The notes beneath the pieces were generated by a model. It did no database searches and was not told the DNA's origin. It was given only the letters and a program-made list of their open reading frames with translations. From Artocarpus heterophyllus (taxonomy: Eukaryota > Streptophyta > Magnoliopsida > Rosales > Moraceae), in NCBI GenBank assembly GCA_025403435.1, contig CM046345.1, forward strand, positions 14,823,930 to 14,887,929: 64,000 nucleotides of DNA, read 5' to 3'. A program made the position numbers and the translations under genes. Positions 22,664 to 34,590 of this stretch are shown here, one piece after another (the stretch's first letter is position 1; every line of letters starts with the position of its first letter).

Positions 22664-24614
22664 TATGCACTTAAATATTTTTTAAAAAATATTATTTACT
22701 TAAATTAAAAATTGAAACTGTGTTTTTTAATACAATTTTTTGAAAAAAAAAAAAAGAAGAAGAAGGAAGTATTGGCGTCTCATTCAAAAAGAAAGAACTC
22801 AAGCAATCAACCAAACTACTGTGGAATAACAATTCAAACAGCCAACCATACAACTTCAGCGCCTCCGAAATTTAAAAATCTTGGCCAATCTTTTTACTCT
22901 GGTAAGAAACGTCACAAAAGTGGACGTAAATTTGCATCACCAAAATAAAATGAAGGCCACGGATAAATTTTGTATTGGCTTTCGGTTGATTGTGTCAACC
23001 AGGCTACGCATAGGTTTGAGGTGAGAAATTGATCTAAAAGTCAATTGAGGGCTTGAACGATAATGTCACACGTATTGAAAAATGAATTAAGACATTAAAA
23101 AAAAAGGCTCTACAATTGAGTCACTAACAATGTGAGCCAAGAATGTAATATATTAGTCAGACGACATTTGTAACACTAAAACACGACGAGCATTACATTG
23201 ACAAATGTAACTTAAAAAAAAAAGCGCCAATGTTTGTGTATCACCTTCTAAGTGTGATATGAAGTTATAGTTTGAAGAATCAGTTAAAACATATATTTTA
23301 AGTTTAAAAATTGTAGCATGTGAGAGCTTTACATTGTAGTAATTTTTTTATACTTTTTTTACTGTAATTAATGATAGCTTTTCACTGTTCATAGTTGTAA
23401 CTGATGTGTTGGAGCTAATGTTCTGAACACCTATAAGTATTATCCTTCTTTAGTCAACATTTTTATCTTTCTACGTATGCATAAGCAACTTATGTAACAT
23501 TTACACAATATGGCAGAAGTGTTACACATATATTGGTCACATTACACAATATAAACTTTTAAAGTTTGTCAAGCGATGGTTTGGAACAGCTTTTTTAAGT
23601 TGTTCATAGCTTATAAGTATTTGGGTTTGTAGATTACCACTTACAATAAGCTTTTTGCATTTAAAGGCACTTATAAAAGAAGTCATGCTAATGGTGCTTA
23701 TAAAAAAAGGACTTATGAAAAGTTTTTCTATTTACATCTTTTGACATTTTTAGTTAAGAATAACAAATTAAGAATTCCATTCATATCCTTAAATTATACT
23801 ACTTTTTAAGCCGACAAGAGCTTTTGACTTGTATAACAAAATATATTCAAACGCTCTTTTAAAATAAAGAGTATTTTTTTATATACTATCCAAACACTAA
23901 TTAAAAAAGCTTTAGCTTATGCTTTTCTTATTCTACAACATAAAAGTAAAAGCACAAGCTATTCCAAACGGGTTCGTAGGTTTCTTCAAAACGTTCTCGC
24001 CTACTCTAGAGTGTTGTTGCTTTACAAGTTTTGTGACACATATGTTTATTTATCGTTGTCAACTATTGAAATTTACTATTGTCATTTTGAACATAAACTA
24101 GTCAAAAACTAGTCAAAAACATGTGCTTTGCGCGTACGTTTTATGCATGTTATAAAAAAAAAATTAGGGAGAAAAAATTAATATATATACAAAAAGAGGC
24201 GAATGAGAAAAAATAAATTTTTCATGAGAAAAAAATAAAAAAAATAGAAAAAAGAGAAAAAAAAGTATAAAAACATAAAAAAGGAAAACAAAAGTTTCAT
24301 TGTTTCAAAGGCAAGGAAAAGACCGAACTTATTTGCCCTTTATAACGCCTGCGTAAAAGATTATCGTGTGCACAATTATTATTGTTTAAACTTGGAAATA
24401 TTAATCGTGTTGTTTTAAGAATATATACGGTGGAATCGTTCATTTTTACGTTCGGTAGAGATTGGAGATAGAAATACCGTCGTTTTTCCTTTTACTGTCG
24501 TATCTAAAACTATATTGTCTTTTGCAATGCCATTGTCGTTTCTAGAAGTCGTCCCATCCTATCTCTGCAAAAATCCAGTCGAATGAGTTCTCTACAACTC
24601 ATCAGAATCATAAA
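22664..24614. other. Spacer with MITE sequences upstream of the mTERF pseudogene
   Basis: No gene is supported. The short frame at 22,712-22,948 starts in a poly-lysine low-complexity run and matches no family. A GAGAGCTTT motif of the dispersed MITE family lies at 23,309-23,400, and a larger MITE at 23,578-23,970. From 24,120 to 24,300 the sequence is nearly pure A with G. Confidence 0.5.
23578..23970. mobile_element. MITE with GTTTGGAACAGCTT ends
   Basis: The left end GGTTTGGAACAGCTTTTT and the right end AAGCTATTCCAAAC form inverted repeats of about 13 bases plus looser matches inward. The interior is AT-rich with no coding capacity. Ends of the GTTTGGAA type are common in plant MITEs; no target duplication was resolved. 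Confidence 0.6.
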
Positions 24615-25968
24615 ATGGTCATAAGATCAAAACCCAGAATTTCTCTTGACCATCTCACAAAACATTCCCCAATTTTCTCAAACCAAAATCGCCAATCTCT
24701 CTCGACAACGACAATCAAAATCCAATCCAGGCTTTCCCAACAATCCCATTACAGGAAGCAGATCTCGATCGCCAATCTCCTCCAAAGGTATGGCTTCCCG
24801 TCTTCTCTTCTCCACAATTTCCTCGCCGAGAATTGCTTCTTAATCCAATCAGATTTGAAAGACATGGAAAATTGCCTTAGTATTCTTCTTTTTGCCTTTA
24901 AAATCCCCTAGAAAGACCTCGTGTCGTTGGTCTGCAACTGTCCTAGGGTTTTGGATTGCAAATTTCTTAGGAATTGGGAATTGGGATTCTCAAAATTAGG
25001 GCTTTCGAGAGTTTCCCCATTATTGATTAAGAGCGTTCTGGAACACTCCAGAAGGTTCCAGTTAGACGCGGATGGGTTTTCTAGAAAAATGGAGGTTTTG
25101 AGGGGTTTAGGGTTTAACGAGGGCGCTTCGGTTAGGGTTTTAGAGTGTTTCCCCGGAGTGACTCTGATGAACGAAAGGGAAATTGGGAGGAGAATCAAAT
25201 TCCTGATGGGAAGTCTCATTCTCGGAGATCGAATTGAGGGGGTAATCGTTCTTTCCCGAAGGTTTTGAGATTTGGGGTTGAGGAGAGATTGAAGCCATTG
25301 CTGTCCGAGTTCAAAGCTTTGGGCTTTAGTGAGGATTTGATCAGGAATGAGATTGTTAGAGAACCGAGAATTCTCGGAATGGAGACCGGAGAGCTTTCGT
25401 GGTGTTTGGAACTGTTGAGGAGTTTGAAATGTAGGGAAGCGGTTAAGGAGAAGATCTTTAGCGAGGGAGAGTTTAGAGCTGGGATTGAAGTGAAGCTGAG
25501 AGTGGACTACTTGTGCAGACGAGGACTTATTCGCAGAGAAGCATAAGAGGTGTTATGGAAAAAGCCGAGATCAATTGCGTACAAGATGGAGGATATTGAG
25601 AAAAAGATTGACTTTTTGGTGAACAATATGAGATTCAATATCCATTGTTTGCTTGATGCTCCAAACTATATAGGGGTGAATTTTGATAAACAACTTGTTC
25701 CTTGGTTCAATGTGATAGAATACTTGAGATCAAAAGACAGCCTTGAATCTGAAGTGGGATTAAGGGCTCTGATCAAGCCTAGCAGACTTAAGTTCTATAA
25801 CCTTTACGTAAAGCCGTATCCAGAGTGTGAAAAGATGTTTCCAAGATATTCAGGGATGGCGAAGTGAAAAGTAGGCATCCGGTTGGTTTGTGGAAGCATT
25901 TCAAACCGCCAAAAGTTCCACAAACTAAAGAGGATGTCAAGAACATGAAACTGTTCATGGCATCTTAA
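24615..25968 (+). pseudogene. MTERF15: mTERF15-like mitochondrial transcription termination factor, broken
   Basis: The gene is intronless and about 450 codons long, the usual length of plant mTERF15, a mitochondrial RNA-binding helical-repeat protein needed for nad2 intron splicing. An N-terminal presequence-like stretch leads into ISIANLLQRYGFPSSLL. mTERF repeats follow, with proline-containing motifs such as NCPRVLD, CFPGVTL, SFPKVLRFG and REPRILGME. The C-terminus reads KPYPECEKMF, then HPVGLWKHFKPP, KEDVKNM and TAA at 25,966. Disablements are TAG at 24,909, a frameshift near 25,250, TAA at 25,544, and a frameshift near 25,845 that hides the last 40 codons. Any two of these would abolish function, so a working copy must exist elsewhere. 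It is the only plus-strand gene here. The family call is firm; the subfamily rests on remembered family motifs. Confidence 0.8.
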
Positions 25969-28900
25969 ATATTTGTGGTTCACCTTTATCAAAGATGGAG
26001 AGTGTATAAAGCAAGATTATGGCTTTTCCAGGTCTCTCGTATGGAAACTTCACATTTACGAAGCATTGGCCTGTGCCACTTGGTTCTAGAACTCCTGGAG
26101 ATATAAATTTTTTATTTATTGCCTTCCAAAAGGGATAGTTTTATGAAGTGTAAAACAAGAAAGAAAACGGACTGGCTTTGATCTTATTGATAGGATGCGT
26201 CTGTGACTAGTGTAGGTCGTTTTTGGATGTTAAATCATCGTGCCAACCGCTAAAAGCAGACGATAAAGAACGGAGTGGCATAGCTCAACACTTGACTTGT
26301 TAAGCTTTTTTAGCGTTTGCTAAGCTGAATCAGCATAAATTGCGGAAAATTATACCATCGTTGGATTAGGATGAACTCAATAATTGCTCTGCTGAAGTTT
26401 TGATGTACAGTTAGTGTATGCTATATCTCTTTGAAGCATGGACTGGTTGCAACACGGGGCATCCACAATTTCTGGGAGCTCCAGAATTTTTACTTTATCT
26501 CAACGACTGTCATAGAAAAATTGCAGGAAAAGATAAGTTTATTTTAATTCTTGAAGAGGAATTTGATCCCACTATTGGCTCCTTGACTACACTTCAGGGC
26601 TAACTTCCCCCAAAAAAGTAACCATTACAACGACTTAAGAAGGTTAACCATTGCTTATATTTCTGTGAATTATGAGCAGTTCAAGTTTAGCTCATTTCAG
26701 ACTTTTGTTCCTTCTAGTTTCCTCCTAATAGGTGCCATTATAACTTCATGAGGTTGAATGCTTGTGAGCTATAACTAAAAGAGCCTTGTTCCCCTCAGCT
26801 GATCCACGTCCTATTCATCAGATCAGATTTTTGTCGAAATCTTTTTGTTCAAAAGTCTGAGAAGAGAAAACGACTATGAACACCATGACATATTTTTAAA
26901 ACTCACCTGTATGAGATACTGGCATTAGGCATCTTGTGTTCATCATCAGGACCTTGCGAATTTGCCATTGCATTCGACTATTGTTTGCTTCATCCCAAAA
27001 AAAAAAAGCATCCAGCATCTTTTCATTTTTATCCTCATAGTGGAAAATCGTCAACATGCATGCATCCCAACTTCATCAAAGTACACAACTAACAAAAACA
27101 TCGACAACAAAACACACAAAAAAGTAAAACCATGACTCAAAAACATTTTTTGAATCATCACACTCGTCATTTTCAAAAACTTTTAAACCTAAAATCCTAA
27201 AACAAAAACATCCTATTTTTATTTTATTTTTCAATCAATACAAAAACTCAAGGTCGAAGCACTCCTTGAGGTCGAATCGCGTGCGTGCCTTCGTGCCTTG
27301 GTGGAGGTATGCATTTGATTGGACGACGAGACAACGAGTGATTCCCTTCGACTCTCTGCACGTGGTGGTTGATTGGAGCTGATTTGATTTCAAATTATTG
27401 TTTCTGTTTTAAACCCCATCTCAACTTCAAATTACCATACAAACCCTTTATTGCCCATTCCACTTAATTTACCTACACAATAAAGAAATAATCAATTTGA
27501 AGGGAAAATAACCTAAAAATAAAAAAAAATCAAAAACTAAACTAAATAAATTACAAAATGTAATAATCCTAAATAAGCTCAAAACTAAGTTATAACTATA
27601 TCAAAAATAAATTAATTTAAATAAAAATAAAATTGAATGAAATGAAATAAAAGTAAATTAAAATAGAATAAGCTAAAAATCTCAAAAACTTGCTTAATTC
27701 TATGCATGAAAAAGTGATAATGTATCTATTTTTTAAAAGTGATAATAGAACACTATTTTATTGAGTTATCACACCCTTAAATTTAAAATTTTGATAGTCG
27801 TTAAACAAAAGAAAGAATGAAAAGATAAAGACTAATGACTCAGTTTGATTCACAAAACATGCCTTCAGGATTTCACATAGTTTATAGCTTAAAGAAAATT
27901 TATAAACATTGCAAATGTGAAGAATTTCAATTCAAAAGCTAGCTTTATCTTACTTAAGGTTCTTCAAGTGTGTGTTAATAGTCAGTTACACTCAATCATT
28001 TGCAACTTGGATCAGTTTATGCAAATAAGTGAAATACGATGGATTTCTAGATGAAGAAATTTGCAAACTCTATAGGCTTGCCTTTCATACCACTCTCCAC
28101 TACTGTGTACTAACACGATACTAAGGATCATTAGGACTTTATCAAGCTTGTAATATATGGTTTGGGTTAAGTTATGATATAGGAGGATAATGTGGCTCAA
28201 AATCATAAATAAACACACAAATCAAACCTTTCTAAAATCACAAATCAACTTTGTAAGTAACACCTTAAAATTTACATTCAGCCATCTTCTATCATCTTTT
28301 ATTGAGTTATCATACCCTAAACTTGTTGCATTGTATTTATAAATATAAATAATGGTTGTAACACTCTTCTTTTTTTCTTTTTCAATTCTCTCTCGGTCTC
28401 TTTTTTCTTTCTTTCTTTCTTTCTTTCTTTTTCTATTTTTTGTTTTCCCAAACTCTATCCATCCTTTGAATTTTAGCATAACTCTAAATACTTCCCTAGA
28501 ATGATCACATGCTAATGAGTGAAGGGTAAAAAATTGAAAAACTATTTGAAGCCTTTTCTAAAATCCTGGATGACAAAGAAAAAAGCTTAATTAGGCTCAA
28601 GGGGTGAATAGGAATATATTTGTAGGTGGACTCAAAAGGGCTCAAATAGTCCAAAGATGATCTCAAACATGTTCTTAATATAGTGTAGTCTAGGATTTCG
28701 CCTCAAGTGATAATCCAACAGGCTTTAGAGTCCAATGAGATCATAAAAACAATTTACATAAACTTTCTCTTAGGAAGCAAAGCAAATAAGTGATCATGGC
28801 TATGTGCTCAAAGAGTTCAAAAATAATAATTGAGATAAAAATTAGCAAAGGAATCAAACACATATAAAACAATGTTTATTATTTTTTAAGAGCTATATTC

Positions 28901-29089
28901 AGTTCAATTCAGTTCTTATTATTGATTCTAATCATCAAACCTACTCACCACTCAAGAAAATTTTTAGTTTAGGTTTTAATTATCCTAAGAAAAACAAACA
29001 AACACTAGTACCAATGGAAAGATACTAAAGATAAGATGACTGTTAGTCAAACTGTAGTATAATCTATAGTCATAATATGTGGTATACAT
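25969..29089. other. Long AT-rich stretch without recognisable genes
   Basis: I find no supported gene in these 3.1 kb. A short frame at 26,418-26,603 has reasonable composition but no recognisable domain. The part at 27,240-27,400 is slightly G/C-richer. From 27,480 to 28,480 the DNA is almost only A and T plus a TTTC repeat. It could hold old repeats that I cannot classify. Confidence 0.5.
28401..28432. repeat. TTTC tetranucleotide microsatellite
   Basis: About seven TTTC units, extended by pyrimidine-rich sequence on both sides. The arginine/lysine-rich frame on the other strand is only a by-product of it. Confidence 0.85.
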
Positions 29090-29240
29090 TAAATGGTGGT
29101 TTTTAACTGTCGCCTAATATGCACGTGCAATACCAAGAGCACACGTTAGATGACAGTTTTTACCAAATGCATCTTTTAAAGTGCACATTAGATGACGGTT
29201 TTTTGTAAAAACCATCATCTTATGTGGTACTTTAGATGAT
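29090..29240. repeat. GATGACGGTTTTT-type subterminal repeat, CACTA-like
   Basis: The word TAGATGAC(A/G)GTTTTT occurs twice and is followed by its inverted form AAAACCATCATCT. Related words appear at 29,094 and 29,226. Clusters of this kind are known beneath the ends of plant CACTA transposons. No CACTA end is present immediately here, but one lies at 30,353. Assignment is inference. Confidence 0.4.
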
Positions 29241-29311
29241 GAATTTAGTGACATAAAAAAAAATACTTTGTACAAAAATCTCATAGCCAAACAAGTAAAA
29301 ACTGCTTCCAT

Positions 29312-30330
29312 TCAGCAATGATGAAAGTGATGGATATTTGCATCCACGAAATGCGTCCATTCATGAGAAAATTCATCACTTTCATCATTGCAAAACTGGA
29401 AGCGTTCTTTACTTATTGGTTGTGACATATTTGTACCAAGCATTTTCTTGATGTCACTATATCTTAGGTCCCAAAATACGCAGACAAGTAAATAATCCAT
29501 TCAACGGATTGTCGTTGAACTATTGAGATTGGATTGATAACCACTTTCTACCATGAATGCATTTCTACAGTATCAATACTATTGAATGAGATATCCAAGA
29601 CATTAGTAGGAATTTTAATGGTGGAGTGAAGGTTATGAAGTTATTCTTGCCATCACAAAAAATTTTATGTCTTGCAGGACTGCTATGATTAATTATTGAT
29701 AAGCAAATTGTTGACTGAGCAAACACTTTTCCTAAAGGTGTTGCTATATTGACTACAATGCCATAACTCAAAACCAAAGAATCAAAAGAGAAACCAAATG
29801 GCATTCCTGCGAAGTTGAACTACTTTGACTTGGTTTTCTTGTTTGTACAATTGAAGAAACTTATCGAGCTATTGACCTAAAAACCTGACCATGCCTATAG
29901 AAGGTCTCGATATAAGGCTCACTATAGAAAGGCCTAATAGGGGTGGTAGATTTATTGTAGAATACTTCAAACCATTTGTTAAGAGAACAATTAGAGCCAA
30001 TTTCGAAAGGAAGTGAGATGCTTATGTTTCTACACCATTGTTTGCATTTATCTTTAGCGATATTCAATCTTGGTGCTCAAACCATTAAGGCTGGCTATAG
30101 AAAGGCCTAGGAGGTGTGGTAGATTGGTTACAGGTAATTTTAAACTCTTTGTCTAAAGAAGAATTCGGGCTTATCTTGAAGGGAAATAAGATGCCTACGT
30201 TCCCGCACCGTAGTGTACATTTGTCTTTGGCGATATTCAGTACTCGTGCTTCTGAATCTGAAGTTGATAATGCATTTGTTATGGCCAACTTGCAAGTTAT
30301 GACAACAACTAGTAATTCCAAGACAATCAT
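29312..30330 (-). pseudogene. WAKL ectodomain-only fragment with internal duplication
   Basis: This is a remnant of the first exon of another, more diverged WAKL gene. It has a signal peptide (VLELLVVVITCKL), then AKDKCTLRCGNV and LFPFKI, corresponding to the GUB_WAK start. After a stop, a second copy of the same part follows (AKDKCKQWCRN, SLPFEIGSNCSL). Downstream come GMPFGF, RHKIFCDGKN and YSDIKKMLGTNMS, then FCNDESDE, matching the family order ending at about 29,370. Stops and frameshifts are numerous. No EGF or kinase exon follows, so it is a dead fragment that survived outside the main array. A CACTA-type end lies 23 bases upstream of its start codon. Confidence 0.82.
29922..30267. repeat. 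173-bp internal tandem duplication in the WAKL fragment
   Basis: CTATAGAAAGGCCT occurs at 29,922 and 30,095, and the sequences following each encode the same cysteine-containing N-terminal part of the GUB_WAK domain. The two units have diverged strongly at protein level, so the duplication is old. No other WAKL copy in the window has it. Confidence 0.7.
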
Positions 30331-30352
30331 TCTTTTATTTTTTGTTCTTTAA

Positions 30353-30364
30353 CACTACAAGAAA
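30353..30364 (+). other. CACTA-type transposon terminus
   Basis: The 12 bases CACTACAAGAAA are the canonical end of plant CACTA (En/Spm) transposons, here followed by CTGACACATTAGTG. Orientation implies that the element extends to the right. I could not find the partner TTTCTTGTAGTG within the window, so this may be a lone remnant. Confidence 0.5.
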
Positions 30365-33300
30365 CTGACACATTAGTGATGACATAAAGGTTGACCATGT
30401 CCAACAAAACATAATCAAAGAGCATGATTAAAGTCTTAGATTACATGCCTTGATAAAAACTGAAAACTAAACAGCTCACAAACTACATAAGTAAATCTAC
30501 AGCGCTCTACTTAGCTATGTACTGTGAACCACCTAGAGGGGGAAAATTTAAAAATGGTAAAAATCATGAGTGAAAGGATCAGTAGGATTTAAGTTCTAAC
30601 AGCATCATTTATAAAATAAAATAAATAAATTTAAAGGCGATTCAGAGAAATAATAAATAATTAAATAAATTTATGATCATGCACTTATAATTCAACCAAA
30701 CAGGGATTCTTAGACCGTTTGGTGTTTTAGTATCATTTAATCTTTTTATTGCACTTGGTATACTTTTACCAAGTTTTCATTATGCTTTTATTATCGCTTA
30801 TTCATTATGCTCATATCCGAAATCTTTTGGAAGTAAATAAATATATATACTTTTCAATTCTTAAAAACATTTTAAGAATATAAAGTGTGGCCAAAACGGT
30901 ATTAAAAATCATGGCTATCAAGGGAGGGGTTTAGAGTCGTACCTCATTCTCTAGTATCGATCACGTCTACACTGCAATCCCTTCTTGCTAAACGTTAGCT
31001 CCAAGGGATTGTTGGCTCTCTTTAAGTCTTATGGGTTGGGTGGTGTTAACCACCTCTTCCAGTGGCGCATGGTTCTTTGGTGGCATGGTGGCACATAGTG
31101 GGGGTACACAGGTAGGGCTCTCCAGTGACTATTGAGTTACAACTAGGCATGGATCATGTTCTACTCATCATGCTAGTTGTGTGGGGACAAGAATCATGTT
31201 GACGGGATGTCAAACGGTAAAGATATCTCATCGAAAACTTTTGAGTTTTTTTACGATTTTGATCAAAGAGTGTGGACTGCTCTAGTGGAGTCACGGTTGA
31301 TACAACACATCGTCAGAACTAGCTCATCGAGATCTTCCTGTTGGTGTAGAAGGAGCCGAAAACATACACTGGATTCTACACGGGAGTTGGAGGAGAAAGA
31401 GTAAAGAGAGAAAGTAGAGAAAGAGTGGGAAGTTGATGTTTAATTGGTTGATTTTTTTGTGCTCACTTATATTTATAGACATTGAGTCCTCACAATCTAA
31501 TATGTGTAATGTTGGGTTGATCAAATTTGATCTGTGAACTTGAAATTTCTATATACATAGCTGTACTTTTTAAAATTATAATATTCTTATTCTTTTAAAA
31601 ATAATTAAATAAATTCTGATTCTCTTATTATGTCTTTACCTCATTAAAATCTTTATACTGTCATAAAATCATTTTTGTCTATTTGTTCATACTTTATGGA
31701 TTTTATGATTTTGTTCTTAAACAATAAGCTGTAACAATTGTGTCCTTAAAACCCATGTTTAACCATTTTCACTATATTTATATGTGCATATATTTTTCTT
31801 AAAATAATTTTCGGTATTTAAGATTTTTGATCAAAACTTAAAATTCGATTCTTTGATAAAAATAATATTTCGTAAATTCTAAGTGCTAACTTATAAATAA
31901 ATAAATCATATATTTTTATTATATTTTTTTTCTTAAATAAAATATGCCATTTCTATCTTAATAGAAGCTATTTTTGTACCATCAAAACATATCATAAACT
32001 TCTATTTATTTTACAAAAGTAGTATTCATAATTTGTTAAACATTTTTGTAATTTAAATTGACTATCTAAAAGTCAATTTAAATTAGAATCTGAACCTAGC
32101 ACAATTTTGTGCTTTATGGGTAAGAACCCAAACTGTTTATATTAAAAAGCTGTATGGGTCTGTATCTAATCTGTGGATACTTTTAAGCTTTTCTTAGTTA
32201 TATCATGGATTTGAAAGTAATCCATTTGTGATATTGTATTGCCTTAAAGGCTCGTCAAAGTTTATGGACTTCATTAACGCTCTGTTTTTTTTGTTATTAT
32301 TATTATGACTATTGTTATTATTATTATTACTACAATAATAATAATAAATTTTATGTAATTACTAACGGTATAAATAGCTAACTGTGCACATATGTAATAT
32401 TGGAATTCTGGAACTTCTAAAAATTCTTATGACTTTATTAAAATTTTTAATATGCTTTATGATCTCATTAAAATCAAGATCGATCTTTTATTTTATCGGT
32501 AAACTACCATCATATAGGAATTCTGTATAATTGTCATGAATAAGAGATTCCTTTTTATTAATCAATCTTAATTTAAATATTCTAATTGAGATTCTTATAA
32601 AGGTCATTACCTTAACTCGTACATAGAGTTTTTGAATCATAAAAGCTTAATTTAGCACATCGAATAATTATCTTAATTATCCAAGTGTACTATCATAGCA
32701 TTCATTTTGTTATATGTTTCATACATAAAGTACATAAAGTTATGCATTTATAATAGTATTTATTTGTAAAGTTTTTATAGTTATTAAGACTCTCAAATCA
32801 CGTGTTAATTAAGAAAATTCATAATTGTAAATCGTGGCTAAGTTGTGATTTAAAACTTTTGAACTTTCTAGGCATTGCAGAAAATTTCTAGCCTTGAACT
32901 GCATTCTTAAAATTTTCTCGTAGTTCTTACAAAAACTTAAACTTATAAACTGTAAACTTATAATTTCTTATGAATTAACAGCGTAGATAATGAAAAAATC
33001 CTTAATTAATCAGACTTATTAATTTCTAGATTCTTTTGGTCATTACAAGGAGAGAGGAAATGCTAGATCTTGTCTTGGAGATGTTCTCGTCCTCACCCTT
33101 GCAACACTCATCGTAGGAAGAGGAGGAGCTCTAGTGAAGCTGCTCTAGTGCGCTCGACTTTGCGTGATCTCCAACGTGAGATAGAAGTTCGAGGCTATGG
33201 AGTCTTGCTAGAGTTCATGGATTTTGAAGAGAGAGACAGAGAGAGAAAGACATTAGGAATATCAAAAGAGAAAGAAAAGTTATGGCATTAAAAAAATGAT

Positions 33301-33541
33301 ATTTTAATAATTTAGCATAACATGTAATTTTCTTTAACCTATTTCATAATTAAGGCCGACAATTAATTCCACCTATTAGTTTTTCTATGTTTAATTATGG
33401 GCTATAACAGATGGGAACCAATTTACTTATATGTCTTCTTTGATGGGAAGAAACCTGCAATGAAAACAAAACTAAAATTGAAGGAATAGAGTGTCTAGTC
33501 TAAGAGTGTCTACAAGAATTCTATCTTTCCATGAATATTAG
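30365..33541. other. AT-rich stretch, no gene recognised
   Basis: No supported gene is present. Two G/C-richer islands (30,940-31,400 and 33,060-33,260) are followed by AT-rich DNA and may be parts of LTR or other repeats. Their short frames (31,177-31,404; 33,070-33,291) are rich in Ser/Arg and match no known domain. A possible CACTA element would start at its left end. Confidence 0.45.
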
Positions 33542-34045
33542 TGTGGCGTACCCAGCCCGACTCAAGGCCCCATGAGGCCCGTAGGTCGGCCCCTGGCATA
33601 ATTGGCTCTTATTGCGGCGTAACCGGACCCACTCATCTGTACTGTCCCCTCTGGGACCCATTGGTCCCTCAGGGTTTTCTTTCGCGTCCCTCATGGTTCG
33701 AACCTTAAACCTCCCTTAAGAGGACAGATGACGTTACATTCTTACATTCATATTTACTTGGACTTTAAACATAAATATATTATAAAACTTAAACGATACT
33801 TTTAAATTAAAAGTAATTAAATATACTTAACCAGGATCCATTTATATATTTTTTTATTTTTTATTTTTGATAATAATAATAACTTAACGTTGTTAAATCT
33901 TACTGCTTAACTCATTCCATGTTATAAATTATTCAATTATACTTTAAATTAATCACGAACTTATTTTAATATAATTTATATACCAAGTTATAAAATCATA
34001 ACTTATAAAAACATCACATTACTTTTTGTTTACATGCTCCCACAG

Positions 34046-34216
34046 TTCGGCAAGCCGAACTTGGGACTTCGACAGGCCGAGCATAATCAGCAAGCCGAAA
34101 CTTTTCAACCAGCAGGCCGACAGAGGCTTTGGAAGACAACTTAAAAATTTATCATTGTTCGGCAGGCCGAGAACGTGATCGGCAGGCCAAACTTTCGAAC
34201 AGCGGCAGGCCGACCG
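34046..34216 (+). repeat. Cluster of TCGGCAGGCCGA-like words in the solo LTR
   Basis: About seven variants of TTCGGCAAGCCGAA/TCGGCAGGCCGA occur within 170 bases. The word is nearly self-complementary. A second cluster in the opposite orientation lies at 36,339-36,398. Its role in the LTR is unknown; short-period GC-rich words stand out from the AT-rich background. Confidence 0.75.
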
Positions 34217-34569
34217 AGCCAAAAACCTTGAGAAAATTTATTTTGCAAAACATAATCAACCTTTCATAAAAATGTGAAAAATCATAATACTTAAGATAAT
34301 GAAATAAAATATAAAATATAGTTCAAAAATCCTTTAAATGTTTATCATAAAAATGGTGTTCAAAAATATGAAACTTTATTAAAAACATAAAAGTGTTCTT
34401 TCTTGGCGTTCTTCCGGTTAGAATTCATTGTGCTTAGTGCTCACACGCCTTCCCATGTCCTCCGCCTAGTCCATGATTTTCTTACCCTTATCTGCAACAT
34501 GACATAAACATGATTAAGCTAATGCTTAGTAAGTACATATAATTCTCACAATTTAAAACATTACATAAA

Positions 34570-34590
34570 CATCATCATCATCATCATCAT
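34570..34590. repeat. CAT trinucleotide microsatellite
   Basis: Seven uninterrupted CAT units inside the solo LTR; more scattered CAT words follow. Confidence 0.85.

Noticed and set aside
22712..22948. Small lysine-rich plus-strand frame
   Set aside because: The beginning is a poly-A/AAG run; the rest matches no family and has no gene context.
26418..26603. Short plus-strand frame after the mTERF pseudogene
   Set aside because: Composition is acceptable but no motif, splice context or conservation could be seen; evidence is too weak for a gene.
28222..28479. Lysine/arginine/glutamate-rich frame
   Set aside because: It is the reverse strand of a TTTC microsatellite and pyrimidine run, not a gene.
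30365..33541. A complete CACTA element starting at 30,353
   Set aside because: The inverted partner TTTCTTGTAGTG and transposase sequence were not found in the window, so only the terminus is reported.
33690..33720. GGTTCGAACC resembling a tRNA T-loop
   Set aside because: No acceptor stem, D-arm or anticodon arm can be built around it; it lies inside the solo LTR.
34570..34590. CAT repeats considered as part of a CRISPR-like or satellite array
   Set aside because: It is a simple trinucleotide microsatellite without spacers or a longer unit.
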